A stretch of 64,000 nucleotides of DNA from JBBQLG01 sp964251665 (GCA_964251665.1 CAXUKO010000003.1:62001-126000), one strand, 5' to 3'; counted from the first letter of the stretch, positions 32,710-41,528 are shown. The notes: generated from the sequence alone by a model not told the origin. Numbers and translations are program-made.

Positions 32710-34176
32710 ATGAGAAAAACGCTCTACGCGCTCCTGGTTACCGTTGTTTTTGTAACCGCTTTTAGTCCTCAGCGACCCAGTTTAGAAAAGATCTTTGCCC
32801 GCATCAATGATGACGTATTAAAAAACGGCCGGGCTTACGAAACGCTCTCCGACGCGACTCAACGCATTGGTCATCGACTGACCGGCAGCTCCAACGGCAC
32901 CAAAGCCGAAACTTACGCCTATGATCTGTTGAAATCCTACGGGTTCAAAGACGTAGCTTACCAACCCTTCGAAGTTGAGTCGTGGTTACGCGATACGGTT
33001 ACGCTCGCCATCGTACCCGACAAAAGTGATAATTACCGCGACGTGCCGGTGGTTGCCTTGGCGCACTCGCCGGTAAAAGCCCATGTAAAAGGCGAAATTG
33101 TGGATGTCGGCAACGGGCTGGAAGGCGATTTTGCGGCCATGAAAGACAAAATCAAAGGTAAGGTCGTACTGGTAAACATTGGCCTGGCAAACGCCAAAGG
33201 TGCCCGCAACCTGCACCGGTCCGAAAAAACGGCGCTGGCAATTCAATACGGCGCGACGGGTGTGATTATGGTGAATCTGGTGCCGGGTAACGTACTGCTG
33301 ACCGGCACAGCGTCTGTAACGGGAAAGCTGATTCCGGTGCCATCGGTTTGTATTTCGCTGGAAAGCGGACAGGCACTTCGGCAGTGGTTGACCGATGAAA
33401 AAGCTCCCCTGCGCGCTGAGATCGACATGAAAAATTTCAGCCGGAAAATCAGAGCCCGAAACGTAATTGCCACGCTGAAAGGCTCAAAATACCCCAATGA
33501 GAAAATCGTGATCGGTGGCCACCTTGATTCATGGGATCTGGCTACCGGTGCCATTGACAACGGCATTGGCTCATTTACCGTACTCGACATTGCCCGGACC
33601 TTTCGCGCTCTGAAACTGAAGCCGAAGCGTACCATCGAATTTGTGATGTTTATGGGCGAAGAGCAGGGATTACTTGGCTCGCGGGCGATGGTTGAAGAGT
33701 ACAAGAAGAAGAATCAGCTAGATCAGATTCGGTACATCTTTAACCTCGATATGACTAACAACCCCACAGGCCTCAATGCCTTTGGTCGGAGTGAAGTCGT
33801 GCCATTCCTGACGGAGATTGGTGAGGTTATGAAGAAAACTGACCCCGGCTTTACGAACACAATGGCGAATCAGGCGGGGCTGCACTCCGACCATCAGCCG
33901 TTCATGATCGAAGGCGTACCGGTAATTGGCATGAATGGGAATCTGGCTAAAGAAGTGCTGGACTGCTACCACGCCAACTGCGACCGCATGAACCTGGTCA
34001 ATAAAGACCAGCTGACCAACACGGTTCGTTATTCGGCTATGCTACTCTACGCCCTCGCCGATGCTGATGAAATTCCGACTCGCCGGTTGAACGACACCAA
34101 AACCCGCGAGTTTCTGGTATCACAGGGCTTACGGACGCCGTTGCAGATTGCCAACGAGTGGCGGTGGAAGGAATAA
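32710..34176 (+). CDS. M28 family metallopeptidase, exported
   Basis: Zinc aminopeptidase or carboxypeptidase of 488 residues with a short N-terminal signal (MRKTLYALLVTVVFVTAFS). A PA (protease-associated) domain region lies at about 125-255. The M28 catalytic domain has zinc ligands and the catalytic Glu in IGGHLDSWDLATGAIDNG, FMGEEQGLLGS and GLHSDHQPF. ATG 32710 is preferred over an alternative start at 32692 because it begins the signal peptide. It lies near the S9 and M3 peptidases, suggesting peptide use. It ends 19 bases before the DUF433 gene. Confidence 0.9.
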   Translation: MRKTLYALLVTVVFVTAFSPQRPSLEKIFARINDDVLKNGRAYETLSDATQRIGHRLTGSSNGTKAETYAYDLLKSYGFKDVAYQPFEVESWLRDTVTLAIVPDKSDNYRDVPVVALAHSPVKAHVKGEIVDVGNGLEGDFAAMKDKIKGKVVLVNIGLANAKGARNLHRSEKTALAIQYGATGVIMVNLVPGNVLLTGTASVTGKLIPVPSVCISLESGQALRQWLTDEKAPLRAEIDMKNFSRKIRARNVIATLKGSKYPNEKIVIGGHLDSWDLATGAIDNGIGSFTVLDIARTFRALKLKPKRTIEFVMFMGEEQGLLGSRAMVEEYKKKNQLDQIRYIFNLDMTNNPTGLNAFGRSEVVPFLTEIGEVMKKTDPGFTNTMANQAGLHSDHQPFMIEGVPVIGMNGNLAKEVLDCYHANCDRMNLVNKDQLTNTVRYSAMLLYALADADEIPTRRLNDTKTREFLVSQGLRTPLQIANEWRWKE

Positions 34177-34195
34177 GGGTTTAACTGAGAAGGCT

Positions 34196-34432
34196 ATGCT
34201 GACAGCTAAAGAGGTAATTGCTATTGATCCTGAAATTCTCGGTGGGAAACCTGTTTTTCACGGCACCCGAGTCTCTATACAAACGCTGTTCGATCACTTG
34301 GAAGCCAGCTCGCTGGATGATTTTTTAGAAGGTTATCCTACCGTAAGCCGGGAGCAGGCAGAAGTTATTATTGAGATAGCAGGTAAATTATTAAATACAT
34401 TCTCGTCTCAGTATGAAGGTATTGCTGGATGA
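34196..34432 (+). CDS. DUF433 protein, probable antitoxin
   Basis: A 78-residue protein with the DUF433 pattern: IDPEILGGKPVFHGTRVSIQ near 10-30, then LEASSLDDFLEGYPTVSREQA near 35-55. DUF433 proteins commonly stand before DUF5615 PIN-like genes as toxin-antitoxin pairs, VapB-like. The next gene overlaps it by 20 bases and is such a partner, here frameshifted. ATG 34196 is used because the frame further upstream lies inside the M28 peptidase gene. Confidence 0.85.
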   Translation: MLTAKEVIAIDPEILGGKPVFHGTRVSIQTLFDHLEASSLDDFLEGYPTVSREQAEVIIEIAGKLLNTFSSQYEGIAG

Positions 34433-34744
34433 GAATATCGACGTGCGGCTACGATTTTCGTTTGACGGGACGGGTCACGAAGTGGCCACCGTTAAATACA
34501 TGGGTTGGAGTGGAGTCAAAAATGGCCACTTGCTACGGCTCATGAAGGACCATAATTTTGACGTGTTCATTGCTGTTGACAAAATCTGCCTTATCAGCAA
34601 AACCTGGATACGCTTCCGGTTACCGTTTTTATTCTTGATGTACAGAAAAACGTATTATCACAGGTGAAAGATTATATACCCGTCTTGTTGGAACGGATGC
34701 AGGAGACGCTAAAACGCGAGGTTATTGTACTACGTTTACCTTGA
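34413..34744 (+). pseudogene. DUF5615 PIN-like toxin, broken by a one-base frameshift
   Basis: The start (MKVLLDENIDVRLRF) matches DUF5615 PIN-like proteins, whose acidic residues lie in the LLDEN motif and in FDVFIAVDK. The frame is lost near 34581-34584, an AAAA run in GACAAAATCTG. One extra A there would restore KNLPYQQNLDTLPVTVFILD and read on to the TGA at 34742-34744, giving a normal length of about 110 residues. As it stands it encodes an altered 84-residue product ending 34667. Either the toxin is inactive or the base was missed in sequencing. Confidence 0.8.
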
Positions 34745-34745
34745 T

Positions 34746-34787
34746 GTCAATCAAAAGAGCCGATATTCGTCGGCTCTTTTGATTGAC
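34746..34787. terminator. perfect 18-bp bidirectional terminator
   Basis: 34746-34763 pairs perfectly with 34770-34787 around the loop TATTCG. Stretches of A and T flank the GAGCCGA core. It lies between the toxin gene and the convergent M3 peptidase. Confidence 0.85.
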
Positions 34788-34789
34788 CA

Positions 34790-36550
34790 CTACTCCCGCA
34801 ACTGCTCGATTTCCTCTTCTACGAACGCCATCAATTCGCTAATGTGTGCCTTTGAGAAATCAAACGGGACGCGGGCGGCTGCATAAATCTCCCGAATCGG
34901 AGTAATGTAGCCCAGACTGAGCGCATCTTTATAGCCTTGTAGCCCCCGTTTCGGGTCGCGCCGGTAGTTGCGCCAGACACCAATAGCGCCTAACTGCGCA
35001 ATACCATATTCGATGTAGTAAAACGGCACTTCATACAGGTGTAATTGCCGCTGCCAACCATATTCCTTGTATTTTTCTAAGCCTGACCAGTCCGTTTGCC
35101 GGTCACTGAACTCGTCGTAAATCCGGGTCCATTGTTGCCGGCGGTCACTGACTGTATGCGTGGGGTTTTCATAGATCCAGTGCTGAAACTTGTCGATGGT
35201 GGCCACCCAGGGCAGGGTTTCAATAATGGATTCCAGATGCTGACGTTTGGCACGCTTCAACTCCGCAGGGTTCTCAAAAAACACATCCCAATGGTCCATT
35301 GATAAGAGTTCCATGCTCATCGACGCCAGTTCGGCAACCTCCATCGGTGGATTGCGAAAGGATTTCAGCGGTAACTCCCGCGTCAGGAAGGAGTGCACGG
35401 CATGGCCTCCCTCATGTACCATCGTCACCAGATCACGCAGGCTGGCCGTGGCATTCATAAAGATAAATGGCACCCCAATTTCTTCCAAGGGGTAGTTGTA
35501 TCCACCCGGTGCTTTCCCCTTCCGCGACTCCAGATCAAACTGACCCATTGTCCGCATAATGCGCAGGAAATTGCCCAGTTCAGACGGTTGGCCGTTATCA
35601 GGTTGGCCATCAACCCGGTCGAAACAGGTAATGGTTTTCCGCAGTAGTTCGTCTCCCGTGGCAAATGGTTTGAGTGGCGGTAGTCCATCGGTATCCACTT
35701 TCGCATCCCAGGGCCGCAGAGGCTCCACACCAAGTTTCTGCTTCCGTTCGCTGGCTAATCTGTCGAGTAGTGGCACAACGGCCTCGGCTACTGATTGATG
35801 AAAACTGAAACAATCAGCCGGGGTATAATCGAACCGGCCCAGTTCGGCGAACATATAGTCCCGAAAGTTGGCGAAGCCTGCGTTCACTGCCATCTGATGG
35901 CGTAAGCTAATCAACTTGTCAAATAAGTTGTCGAGGGCAATCCGGTCTTGGTACCGGCGCTCCTGAATGGCTCGCCAGGCTTCCTCGCGTACGGCCCGGT
36001 TCGTGTCCTGCAACCGGTCCGAGGCCTGTGGCAGCGTTAGTTCTTCCGACGCGCCGTTTAGCGTTACCGTCATGGCTCCGGTAATGGCTCCATACTTTCG
36101 CTCTTCGGTTTGTAGCTCTGTCTGAAGCGGTACGTTTTCATCGCGGAAAATCTCGATGGCTTTTTTCATGCTCCGCACCAGTACCGCGTACCCTGGCTGA
36201 TCGGCCAGTTCCGCTAAGTAAGGGCTCTCAATCGCTTTTTGATCAAGCAGGTTACCGTACGTGGTCATCGGTGGCTGAATCTCAGCGATGAAAAAATTAA
36301 GCCGTCCAACCAACGATTCGTCGGCGGTGTTGCCCGTCATACGGATGTACCGCCAGGCAAAGTTTTCGGATAGATACGATTCCAGTTCACTGCGGTCGAG
36401 AAACCATTGGTGCAGGTCGTCGCTGCTATTGATAGTTCGTTTCAGCAGGTCGTCGTAGAATGGTTTTACGTCTGTCCAACTGGTCAGATCAAGTTCTTCA
36501 CCAATAAATCGGCGGAGGGGGCGGGTAGGAATTTGCAGTTCGTTGGTCAT
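34790..36550 (-). CDS. M3 family oligoendopeptidase (PepF-like)
   Basis: A cytosolic zinc oligopeptidase of 586 residues that cuts medium-length peptides. The zinc motif HEGGH lies in TMVHEGGHAVHSF near residue 378, and the third ligand Glu in ELASMSMELLSMDHW near 406. The helical M3 fold runs through the whole chain, and no signal peptide is seen. It ends 3 bases from a terminator shared with the DUF5615 gene. It stands alone, divergent from blaI, with a BIME-like repeat in between. Confidence 0.9.
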   Translation of the reverse strand: MTNELQIPTRPLRRFIGEELDLTSWTDVKPFYDDLLKRTINSSDDLHQWFLDRSELESYLSENFAWRYIRMTGNTADESLVGRLNFFIAEIQPPMTTYGNLLDQKAIESPYLAELADQPGYAVLVRSMKKAIEIFRDENVPLQTELQTEERKYGAITGAMTVTLNGASEELTLPQASDRLQDTNRAVREEAWRAIQERRYQDRIALDNLFDKLISLRHQMAVNAGFANFRDYMFAELGRFDYTPADCFSFHQSVAEAVVPLLDRLASERKQKLGVEPLRPWDAKVDTDGLPPLKPFATGDELLRKTITCFDRVDGQPDNGQPSELGNFLRIMRTMGQFDLESRKGKAPGGYNYPLEEIGVPFIFMNATASLRDLVTMVHEGGHAVHSFLTRELPLKSFRNPPMEVAELASMSMELLSMDHWDVFFENPAELKRAKRQHLESIIETLPWVATIDKFQHWIYENPTHTVSDRRQQWTRIYDEFSDRQTDWSGLEKYKEYGWQRQLHLYEVPFYYIEYGIAQLGAIGVWRNYRRDPKRGLQGYKDALSLGYITPIREIYAAARVPFDFSKAHISELMAFVEEEIEQLRE

Positions 36551-36556
36551 AAGTAA

Positions 36557-36649
36557 GTATCCGCTTCGGCGGTCCGACCAGACGCCTACATCTGGTTTCC
36601 GGCTGATCGCTTAGTTACTGGTCGAACCAGACGTAGGCGTCTGGGATAC
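36557..36649. repeat. BIME/REP-like inverted repeat, copy 2
   Basis: Inner 18-base cores at 36578-36595 (CCAGACGCCTACATCTGG) and 36627-36644 (CCAGACGTAGGCGTCTGG) are inverted relative to each other, with GTATCC and GGATAC at the outer ends. Compared with copy 1 at 24555-24614, core positions 3 and 16 change together (G-C to A-T), which preserves pairing. The left half carries 15 extra bases between the flank and the core. Confidence 0.75.
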
Positions 36650-36701
36650 GATTGACAACCAACTGAGGAACAAAAAAGATTTTTAACTGAAAATTTGCAT
36701 C

Positions 36702-36743
36702 TACGAAATTGTTCGTATATCATTGCTACGAAATCATTCGTAG
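36702..36743. promoter_or_regulatory. pair of BlaI-type operators
   Basis: TACGAAATTGTTCGTA (36702-36717) and CTACGAAATCATTCGTAG (36726-36743) are palindromes with TACGAA/TTCGTA half-sites, 8 bases apart, ending 8 bases before the blaI start. This is the arrangement expected for autoregulation of a BlaI/MecI-family repressor. Confidence 0.75.
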
Positions 36744-36751
36744 ATTAACTT

Positions 36752-37120
36752 ATGAAACCAACCGACGCTGAATTAGCCATCCTGCATGTACTGTGGCAGA
36801 GTGGCCCCTCGACCGTCCGGCAGGTCTATGACCAACTCACGCAGGATCGGGAGATGGGCTACACAACGGCTCTGAAACTGATGCAGATTATGCACGAGAA
36901 AGGCTTGGTAACCCGCATTGAGGCCGCTAAATCGCATGTTTACACGGCTAATGTAACCGAAGCCGATACACAACGCACGCTGTTGGACCGTTTCGTGGAA
37001 ACTGCCTTTCGGGGTTCGGCTTCCAAACTGGTATTACAGGCGCTGGGTCAGCATAAGGCCTCGCGTGAAGAACTGGATGAGATCAAACAACTCCTGAATC
37101 AAATCGATCCTGACGCATGA
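36752..37120 (+). CDS. BlaI/MecI/CopY-family transcriptional repressor
   Basis: A 122-residue winged-helix repressor. The DNA-binding helices are in SGPSTVRQVYDQLTQDREMGYTTALKLMQIM (about 17-47); the dimer region is at 85-120 and holds the part that is cleaved in BlaI. It overlaps the M56 gene by 4 bases (ATGA), so the two are translated together. Two matching palindromes lie in its promoter. In the model system, the M56 protease senses a signal and triggers cleavage of this repressor. CopY-type metal sensing is unlikely because no CxC motif is present. Confidence 0.9.
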   Translation: MKPTDAELAILHVLWQSGPSTVRQVYDQLTQDREMGYTTALKLMQIMHEKGLVTRIEAAKSHVYTANVTEADTQRTLLDRFVETAFRGSASKLVLQALGQHKASREELDEIKQLLNQIDPDA

Positions 37121-39189
37121 AAACGCCAATTTCTTTCCTATCCGAGCCGGTTGCCGTGGCACTGGGCTGGACCTTGCTTCACGCGCTCTGGCAGGGCTTT
37201 GTGCTGGTATTGCCGGTAGCTTTACTTCTCCATATAGTTCGGGGAAAAAGCAGCCAGCTGCGCTATAACATAGGTGTCGGGGCACTACTAACGCAGGTTA
37301 TCACGTCGGTTGTAACTTTCTGGCTGTACTACCAACCCGCATTAGTGCTTAGCCGCCCGGGTCTTCGGCCGATGATGGTGTCGGCTGTTTCGGCACCGGC
37401 GTTGCTGTCTATGCTGACCAAACCCCTGCCCTGGCATGTACAGGCACAGCGGTTTCTGGAAACGCATCTGGCCGAGATTGTGGTTTGCTGGCTGGTTGGA
37501 GTCACCGTATTTCTGGTGCGTCTGGTGGGTGGATGGCTGTATGTGCAGCAACTTAAAACTACCGCCGTACAGCCCGCCGATGCATTCTGGCAACCGCTGT
37601 TGAGTCGGCTCAGCAGCCAGCTTTCTGTGCGGCAACCTGTCCGGTTACTGGAATCGGCTCGGGTGACTATGCCCATGGTGGTGGGCGCACTGAAACCCGT
37701 TATTCTGCTCCCGGTTGGGTTGGCTACCGGCCTAACCATGCGTCAGGCCGAAGCGGTGCTGGCGCATGAACTGGCGCATATCAAACGATTTGATTATGGC
37801 ATGAACCTGCTGCAATCGGTTATTGAAGTCGGCTACTTTTTTCATCCGGCACTCTGGTGGCTCTCTGCGCGGGTACGGGAGGAACGCGAAAATTGCTGCG
37901 ATGATCTGGCGGTACTGGCTTGTGGTGATGCCCGTGCACTGGCGCAGGCACTGGCCCGCGTGGAGGAGTTCAGTCAGACACCAGTGCTGGCGATGGCACT
38001 GGCCTCACACAAAAAGCTCCTGCTCAACCGGGTTCAGCGCATGTTGGGTGTTTCGGCCCGGCCTGTAGTATCTAATGCCCATTTACTGACGCTGACGCTG
38101 GTAACGCTGCTGCTGGCAACGGTATCCGTGTATGCCATACAGGAACAGCCTAACAAGAAATCGAAGAAAACGGCTCCATCACATCGAACCCGCACGACAA
38201 GCCGTATGCGCCGGGTGCCTGCTGAAGCAAATGAAACCATACCGGCCGATGAGCAGCTTGTTGATCTTCAAATGGCTGCTGACTATCAGCGTATTGCCAG
38301 TCAGACTCTGGCGGAAGTGAATATGGACAGCATCATGGAAAACGTTTCCAAAATGGATTACAACAAAATGGTGCGGGAGGCAATGGCGTCGGTCAGTACG
38401 CTTGGACACGTTAACTCTGACTCGCTCGACCGGCTTCGGGAGTATCACAGCCGTCAGTTGGATAGCCTGAGTCAACTGCTGGCCATTCAGCAGGCGAAAG
38501 TTGATAAGCTACAGCTTCAGATAGAAAAAATGGATTTTGGGGTGGAGGAAGTGAATCGTAAAAATGAAGTGCTGAACTGGCGCAAGGAGAAGCTGATGGA
38601 GCAGCGCAATGCGCTCATCGAAAAGCATCAGCGGCTGCTGGCCAATTCGGGTAAGACGAAACTGAGTCAGGCTGACATCGAAAAACAACTGGCCGCTCTG
38701 GAGCCGGAAATCAAAAAGCAGGAAACCAGCATGGAGGAGTTGAACCGGCAGTTTGAAGCCTCCAACGCCGAGCAGGAACGGTTGAAACAGCCTATGGAGC
38801 AGTTGCAAAAACAAATGGATCAGCTTGAAGACCAGATCGATAAGTTATCTGATCAGATTGGTCGGCATGGCGACGCCATCGGGCAGTTAGTGGAGCGCCC
38901 TGAACTACCGGAAGCGCCGGGACGTCTCGAATTGCCCGAAGCGATGGAGCGTTACGAAAAGGCTACCCGCCTGAATGGGGCTGCTGTTAAATACAACCGA
39001 GCCCCACGTCTACCGAAGCCGCCCCGCCCAACTATGAATGTTCGTCCGGCTATAGCACCCACACCGGCGGCCACTCCAAAACTGGCACCGGTTCCCCGTC
39101 CGGCCGTCGCACCGAAAGGCACTACGCACCCGGCTAAGCCAGCGGTTCCGGCAATGGCCCCAAAACCCGCTGTTGCGCCCAATAACTGA
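37117..39189 (+). CDS. BlaR1-like M56 membrane metallopeptidase with long coiled-coil tail
   Basis: A 690-residue inner-membrane sensor protease. Hydrophobic segments cover about 12-40, 48-70, 115-140 and 325-343. The zinc motif HELAH is at residues 217-221, followed by the M56 stretch VREERENCCDDLAV near 247. The C-terminal part after 345 lacks the penicillin-binding domain of BlaR1/MecR1. Instead residues 430-600 form a coiled coil (Gln/Glu/Leu-rich), followed by a Pro/Ala-rich tail. The signal is unknown; beta-lactam sensing is unlikely. It overlaps blaI by 4 bases. Confidence 0.88.
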   Translation: MKTPISFLSEPVAVALGWTLLHALWQGFVLVLPVALLLHIVRGKSSQLRYNIGVGALLTQVITSVVTFWLYYQPALVLSRPGLRPMMVSAVSAPALLSMLTKPLPWHVQAQRFLETHLAEIVVCWLVGVTVFLVRLVGGWLYVQQLKTTAVQPADAFWQPLLSRLSSQLSVRQPVRLLESARVTMPMVVGALKPVILLPVGLATGLTMRQAEAVLAHELAHIKRFDYGMNLLQSVIEVGYFFHPALWWLSARVREERENCCDDLAVLACGDARALAQALARVEEFSQTPVLAMALASHKKLLLNRVQRMLGVSARPVVSNAHLLTLTLVTLLLATVSVYAIQEQPNKKSKKTAPSHRTRTTSRMRRVPAEANETIPADEQLVDLQMAADYQRIASQTLAEVNMDSIMENVSKMDYNKMVREAMASVSTLGHVNSDSLDRLREYHSRQLDSLSQLLAIQQAKVDKLQLQIEKMDFGVEEVNRKNEVLNWRKEKLMEQRNALIEKHQRLLANSGKTKLSQADIEKQLAALEPEIKKQETSMEELNRQFEASNAEQERLKQPMEQLQKQMDQLEDQIDKLSDQIGRHGDAIGQLVERPELPEAPGRLELPEAMERYEKATRLNGAAVKYNRAPRLPKPPRPTMNVRPAIAPTPAATPKLAPVPRPAVAPKGTTHPAKPAVPAMAPKPAVAPNN

Positions 39190-39245
39190 GTTCACGTTCT
39201 GATAGCGGGCGACTTAATGAGCCGGCCGTTATCAGATGTGATCGT

Positions 39246-40316
39246 TTAATCAATCTCAATCACCACGCCTGCGCTGGCCGGGTGCGCCACACAGGTGAGT
39301 ATATAACCGGCCTTTAGTTCTGCCGGAGACAGACCGTCTTCTTCGTCTAATTTTACTGTGCCCGCTACGCACTTGCCCAGGCAGGCCGTACACATTCCCG
39401 CCTGACAGGAATACGGCAAATCGATATCCAGATCCAGTGCGGCCTCCAGAATGGTCTGGTGCGGAGCTACGGCAAATTTGTACTCACTCCCTTCGTAAAT
39501 AACTGTTACGTCGGGCGAGCCTGATTCGTCGGCAGCCGGGTCTTCAATCACTTCGCCCACAGCCGAATCCGTTGTTGCTGTGCCGTAACTTTCACGATGT
39601 ACATGCTCGGCAGGTATGTTTAGCACTGAAAATGCCCGGCGTGCTTCATCCATCATGCCATCCGGCCCGCACATGTATACCTCAAGTGTCTGCCGGTCGG
39701 CTGGTGTTAGGTCGTCCAAAACAGTGGTCAACAGATGCTGATTGACGCGGCCTGTATCTCCTGCCCAGCCAACCGATGGCTGACTCAGTACGTGCGTAAT
39801 GCGTACGCGGTTGGCGTGTACCTGCGCAATAGCGTCGAGGTGTGCTTTATAGATAATCGACTCCTGACTGCGGTTGCCGTAGATCAGCCAGATCCGGCTC
39901 TTCGGTTCCACATGCAGAATGGATTTTAGCATCGAGAACAGGGGCGTAATGCCGCTTCCGGCACCAAGCAGCACGTATAACTTCTCATTAGCTGGAGTGA
40001 GGGGTGGAGTGAAGTTACCCATTGGTTCCAGCGATTCGATGATGCTGTCCGTTTTTATACCGTCGCACAGGTAGTTAGAGACTTTTCCGCCCGGTAATCG
40101 CTTCACCGTAACGGACAACGACGCATCGACATGGGGCGAACTGGCCATAGAGTACGACCGGCGGACCTTCTCGCCGTTGATGGTTAGCAAAAAAGTCAGG
40201 AACTGCCCCGGCTGGTAGCGGATCACTTCACTGAGTGGATGCCAGAAGGTAATGGTAACGGCGTCGGCGGTTTCGGCCACAACGTCTTTTACTTTAAGGA
40301 AATATCGGTTAGCCAT
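39246..40316 (-). CDS. PaaE-like ferredoxin-type oxidoreductase
   Basis: A 356-residue flavoprotein. The N-terminal FAD/NAD(P)H part (ferredoxin reductase fold, residues 1-235) has RRSYSMASSP near 54 and LLGAGSGITPLFSML near 115. The C-terminal [2Fe-2S] ferredoxin domain (270-356) carries CxxxxCxxC in CQAGMCTAC and a last Cys in TCVAHP. This order matches PaaE of the phenylacetyl-CoA epoxygenase and similar reductases. No paaABCD genes are nearby, so it may serve another oxygenase. Start ATG 40316 is chosen; the reading frame extends upstream without similarity. Confidence 0.85.
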   Translation of the reverse strand: MANRYFLKVKDVVAETADAVTITFWHPLSEVIRYQPGQFLTFLLTINGEKVRRSYSMASSPHVDASLSVTVKRLPGGKVSNYLCDGIKTDSIIESLEPMGNFTPPLTPANEKLYVLLGAGSGITPLFSMLKSILHVEPKSRIWLIYGNRSQESIIYKAHLDAIAQVHANRVRITHVLSQPSVGWAGDTGRVNQHLLTTVLDDLTPADRQTLEVYMCGPDGMMDEARRAFSVLNIPAEHVHRESYGTATTDSAVGEVIEDPAADESGSPDVTVIYEGSEYKFAVAPHQTILEAALDLDIDLPYSCQAGMCTACLGKCVAGTVKLDEEDGLSPAELKAGYILTCVAHPASAGVVIEID

Positions 40317-40422
40317 GAACGTAAAATCGTGATATAAAAACGGCAGTTTCCCGGCGTTTCTCAAAAAACAGTGCAAGTTAAGACACAAAAAAATGCCTAC
40401 TCTTTGCCAACGGCTTGTTTTG

Positions 40423-41286
40423 TCAACAGGTTCGGTGAAACCTGACTAATTCGTCAATAGGAGCGGGTATAATACGGCCAAACTGGAGACCGCACGTGTG
40501 AACAGCCGCCCGAAGTGGTTGCTCAAAATACCCGGCCACCGAGCCTACGAAGTGAATTGGCGACAGTCTCGCTTCTGGATAAGGGAGCGCATAAAGCCGC
40601 AGAAAAGCCATAAATGCATCATAAACCAGGTCGTAGGCAAATGGATGGCTGCTATGCTCCGACAGAAACGGCGTGAATTGTGAAAAGTACCGGTTCGGGA
40701 ACGGCTGATGATACGCCTTGTCCAGCACCGTGAGCCGGTCGATGGTGAAGCGTTGCCGAAAGGCTGTGTCTAACTCCATCGGCAACTGACCATGCAGGAG
40801 CCGAACTACTAACTGACGACCCAGATACGCGCCACTGCCCTCGTCGCCTAACCAGAAACCCAGCGACCGGCTCGGACTTGTGATGGCGTAGCCATCGTAG
40901 ACGGCAGCATTAGACCCTGTTCCCAGAATACAGACCACGCCCGTGTGCTGCCCGGTCGCAGCCCGACTGAACGCAGCCCGAGCGGCACCCAGCATATCAC
41001 TCTCGACACTGACTGACTGTAGCTGTGGAAAAACGACCCGGATGGCATCGACTACCGTCTGATTTACTACTGGCCCGGTGCAACCGGAGCCATAAAAATA
41101 GACGGCTTCGGGCAGTAGAGTGGGTAAGTAGGGAAGGAGTTGTTCCCGCAGCCCCGCAACAATGGCAGCCGTATCGGCGTAGTATGGATTGAACCCAACG
41201 GTACGTACGCTGGCAACGATTTTTTCGTTATCAATCAGCCGCCATTCGGTTTTGGTGGAGCCGCTATCGGCAATGAGTAGGGTCAT
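40423..41286 (-). CDS. BadF/BadG-type ATPase, probable N-acetylglucosamine kinase
   Basis: A 287-residue sugar-kinase-fold protein. The phosphate 1 loop LLIADSGSTKTEWRLI starts the protein; the adenosine region CILGTGSNAAVYDG lies near 125 and GFWLGDEGSGAYLGR near 143. The layout matches eukaryotic GlcNAc kinase (NAGK) homologues used for amino sugar or cell-wall recycling. The gene overlaps the cytochrome b5-like gene by 4 bases. Confidence 0.82.
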   Translation of the reverse strand: MTLLIADSGSTKTEWRLIDNEKIVASVRTVGFNPYYADTAAIVAGLREQLLPYLPTLLPEAVYFYGSGCTGPVVNQTVVDAIRVVFPQLQSVSVESDMLGAARAAFSRAATGQHTGVVCILGTGSNAAVYDGYAITSPSRSLGFWLGDEGSGAYLGRQLVVRLLHGQLPMELDTAFRQRFTIDRLTVLDKAYHQPFPNRYFSQFTPFLSEHSSHPFAYDLVYDAFMAFLRLYALPYPEARLSPIHFVGSVAGYFEQPLRAAVHTCGLQFGRIIPAPIDELVRFHRTC

Positions 41287-41528
41287 GGTTGAATAAGTTG
41301 GCCAACGGCCTTGAATCGATCAAAAACCCAGTCAGCATGGGGAGCATCGACCAGTTCGTTGGTCAGGTCCTGCCCGGCCCAATGCTCGTAGTGCTTGCCG
41401 TTACGCCACAGCCGCGAGGCCGAAACGTCGTAGATAACACCCTGGTACGCACACCAGATTTCGTCGCGGTCGCTGCCGTTGCGAAGTGCTAACTGGGCAC
41501 GGGTGTAGGCGGGCAAGGTACCAGTCAC
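41283..41528 (-). CDS. cytochrome b5-like heme-binding domain protein
   Basis: A small protein of 81 residues resembling the cytochrome b5-like heme/steroid-binding domain: RNGSDRDEIWCAYQGVIYDVSASRLWRNGKHYEHWAGQDLT. It has the typical YxGxVYDV(S)xSxxWxxGxH core, as in small MAPR-type proteins, and no membrane segment. Its stop overlaps the start of the kinase gene (ATGA). The heme ligand is likely one of the two His after NGK. It may be functionally linked to the PaaE-like reductase two genes downstream. Confidence 0.75.
   Translation of the reverse strand: MTGTLPAYTRAQLALRNGSDRDEIWCAYQGVIYDVSASRLWRNGKHYEHWAGQDLTNELVDAPHADWVFDRFKAVGQLIQP

Noticed and set aside
24555..36649. Repeats as a CRISPR array
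   Set aside because: The repeats are single inverted pairs 12 kb apart, without regular spacers or cas genes.
40317..40388. Upstream extension of the PaaE-like reductase
   Set aside because: The extra residues are not part of the family pattern; MANRYFLKVKDVV at 40316 is the natural beginning.
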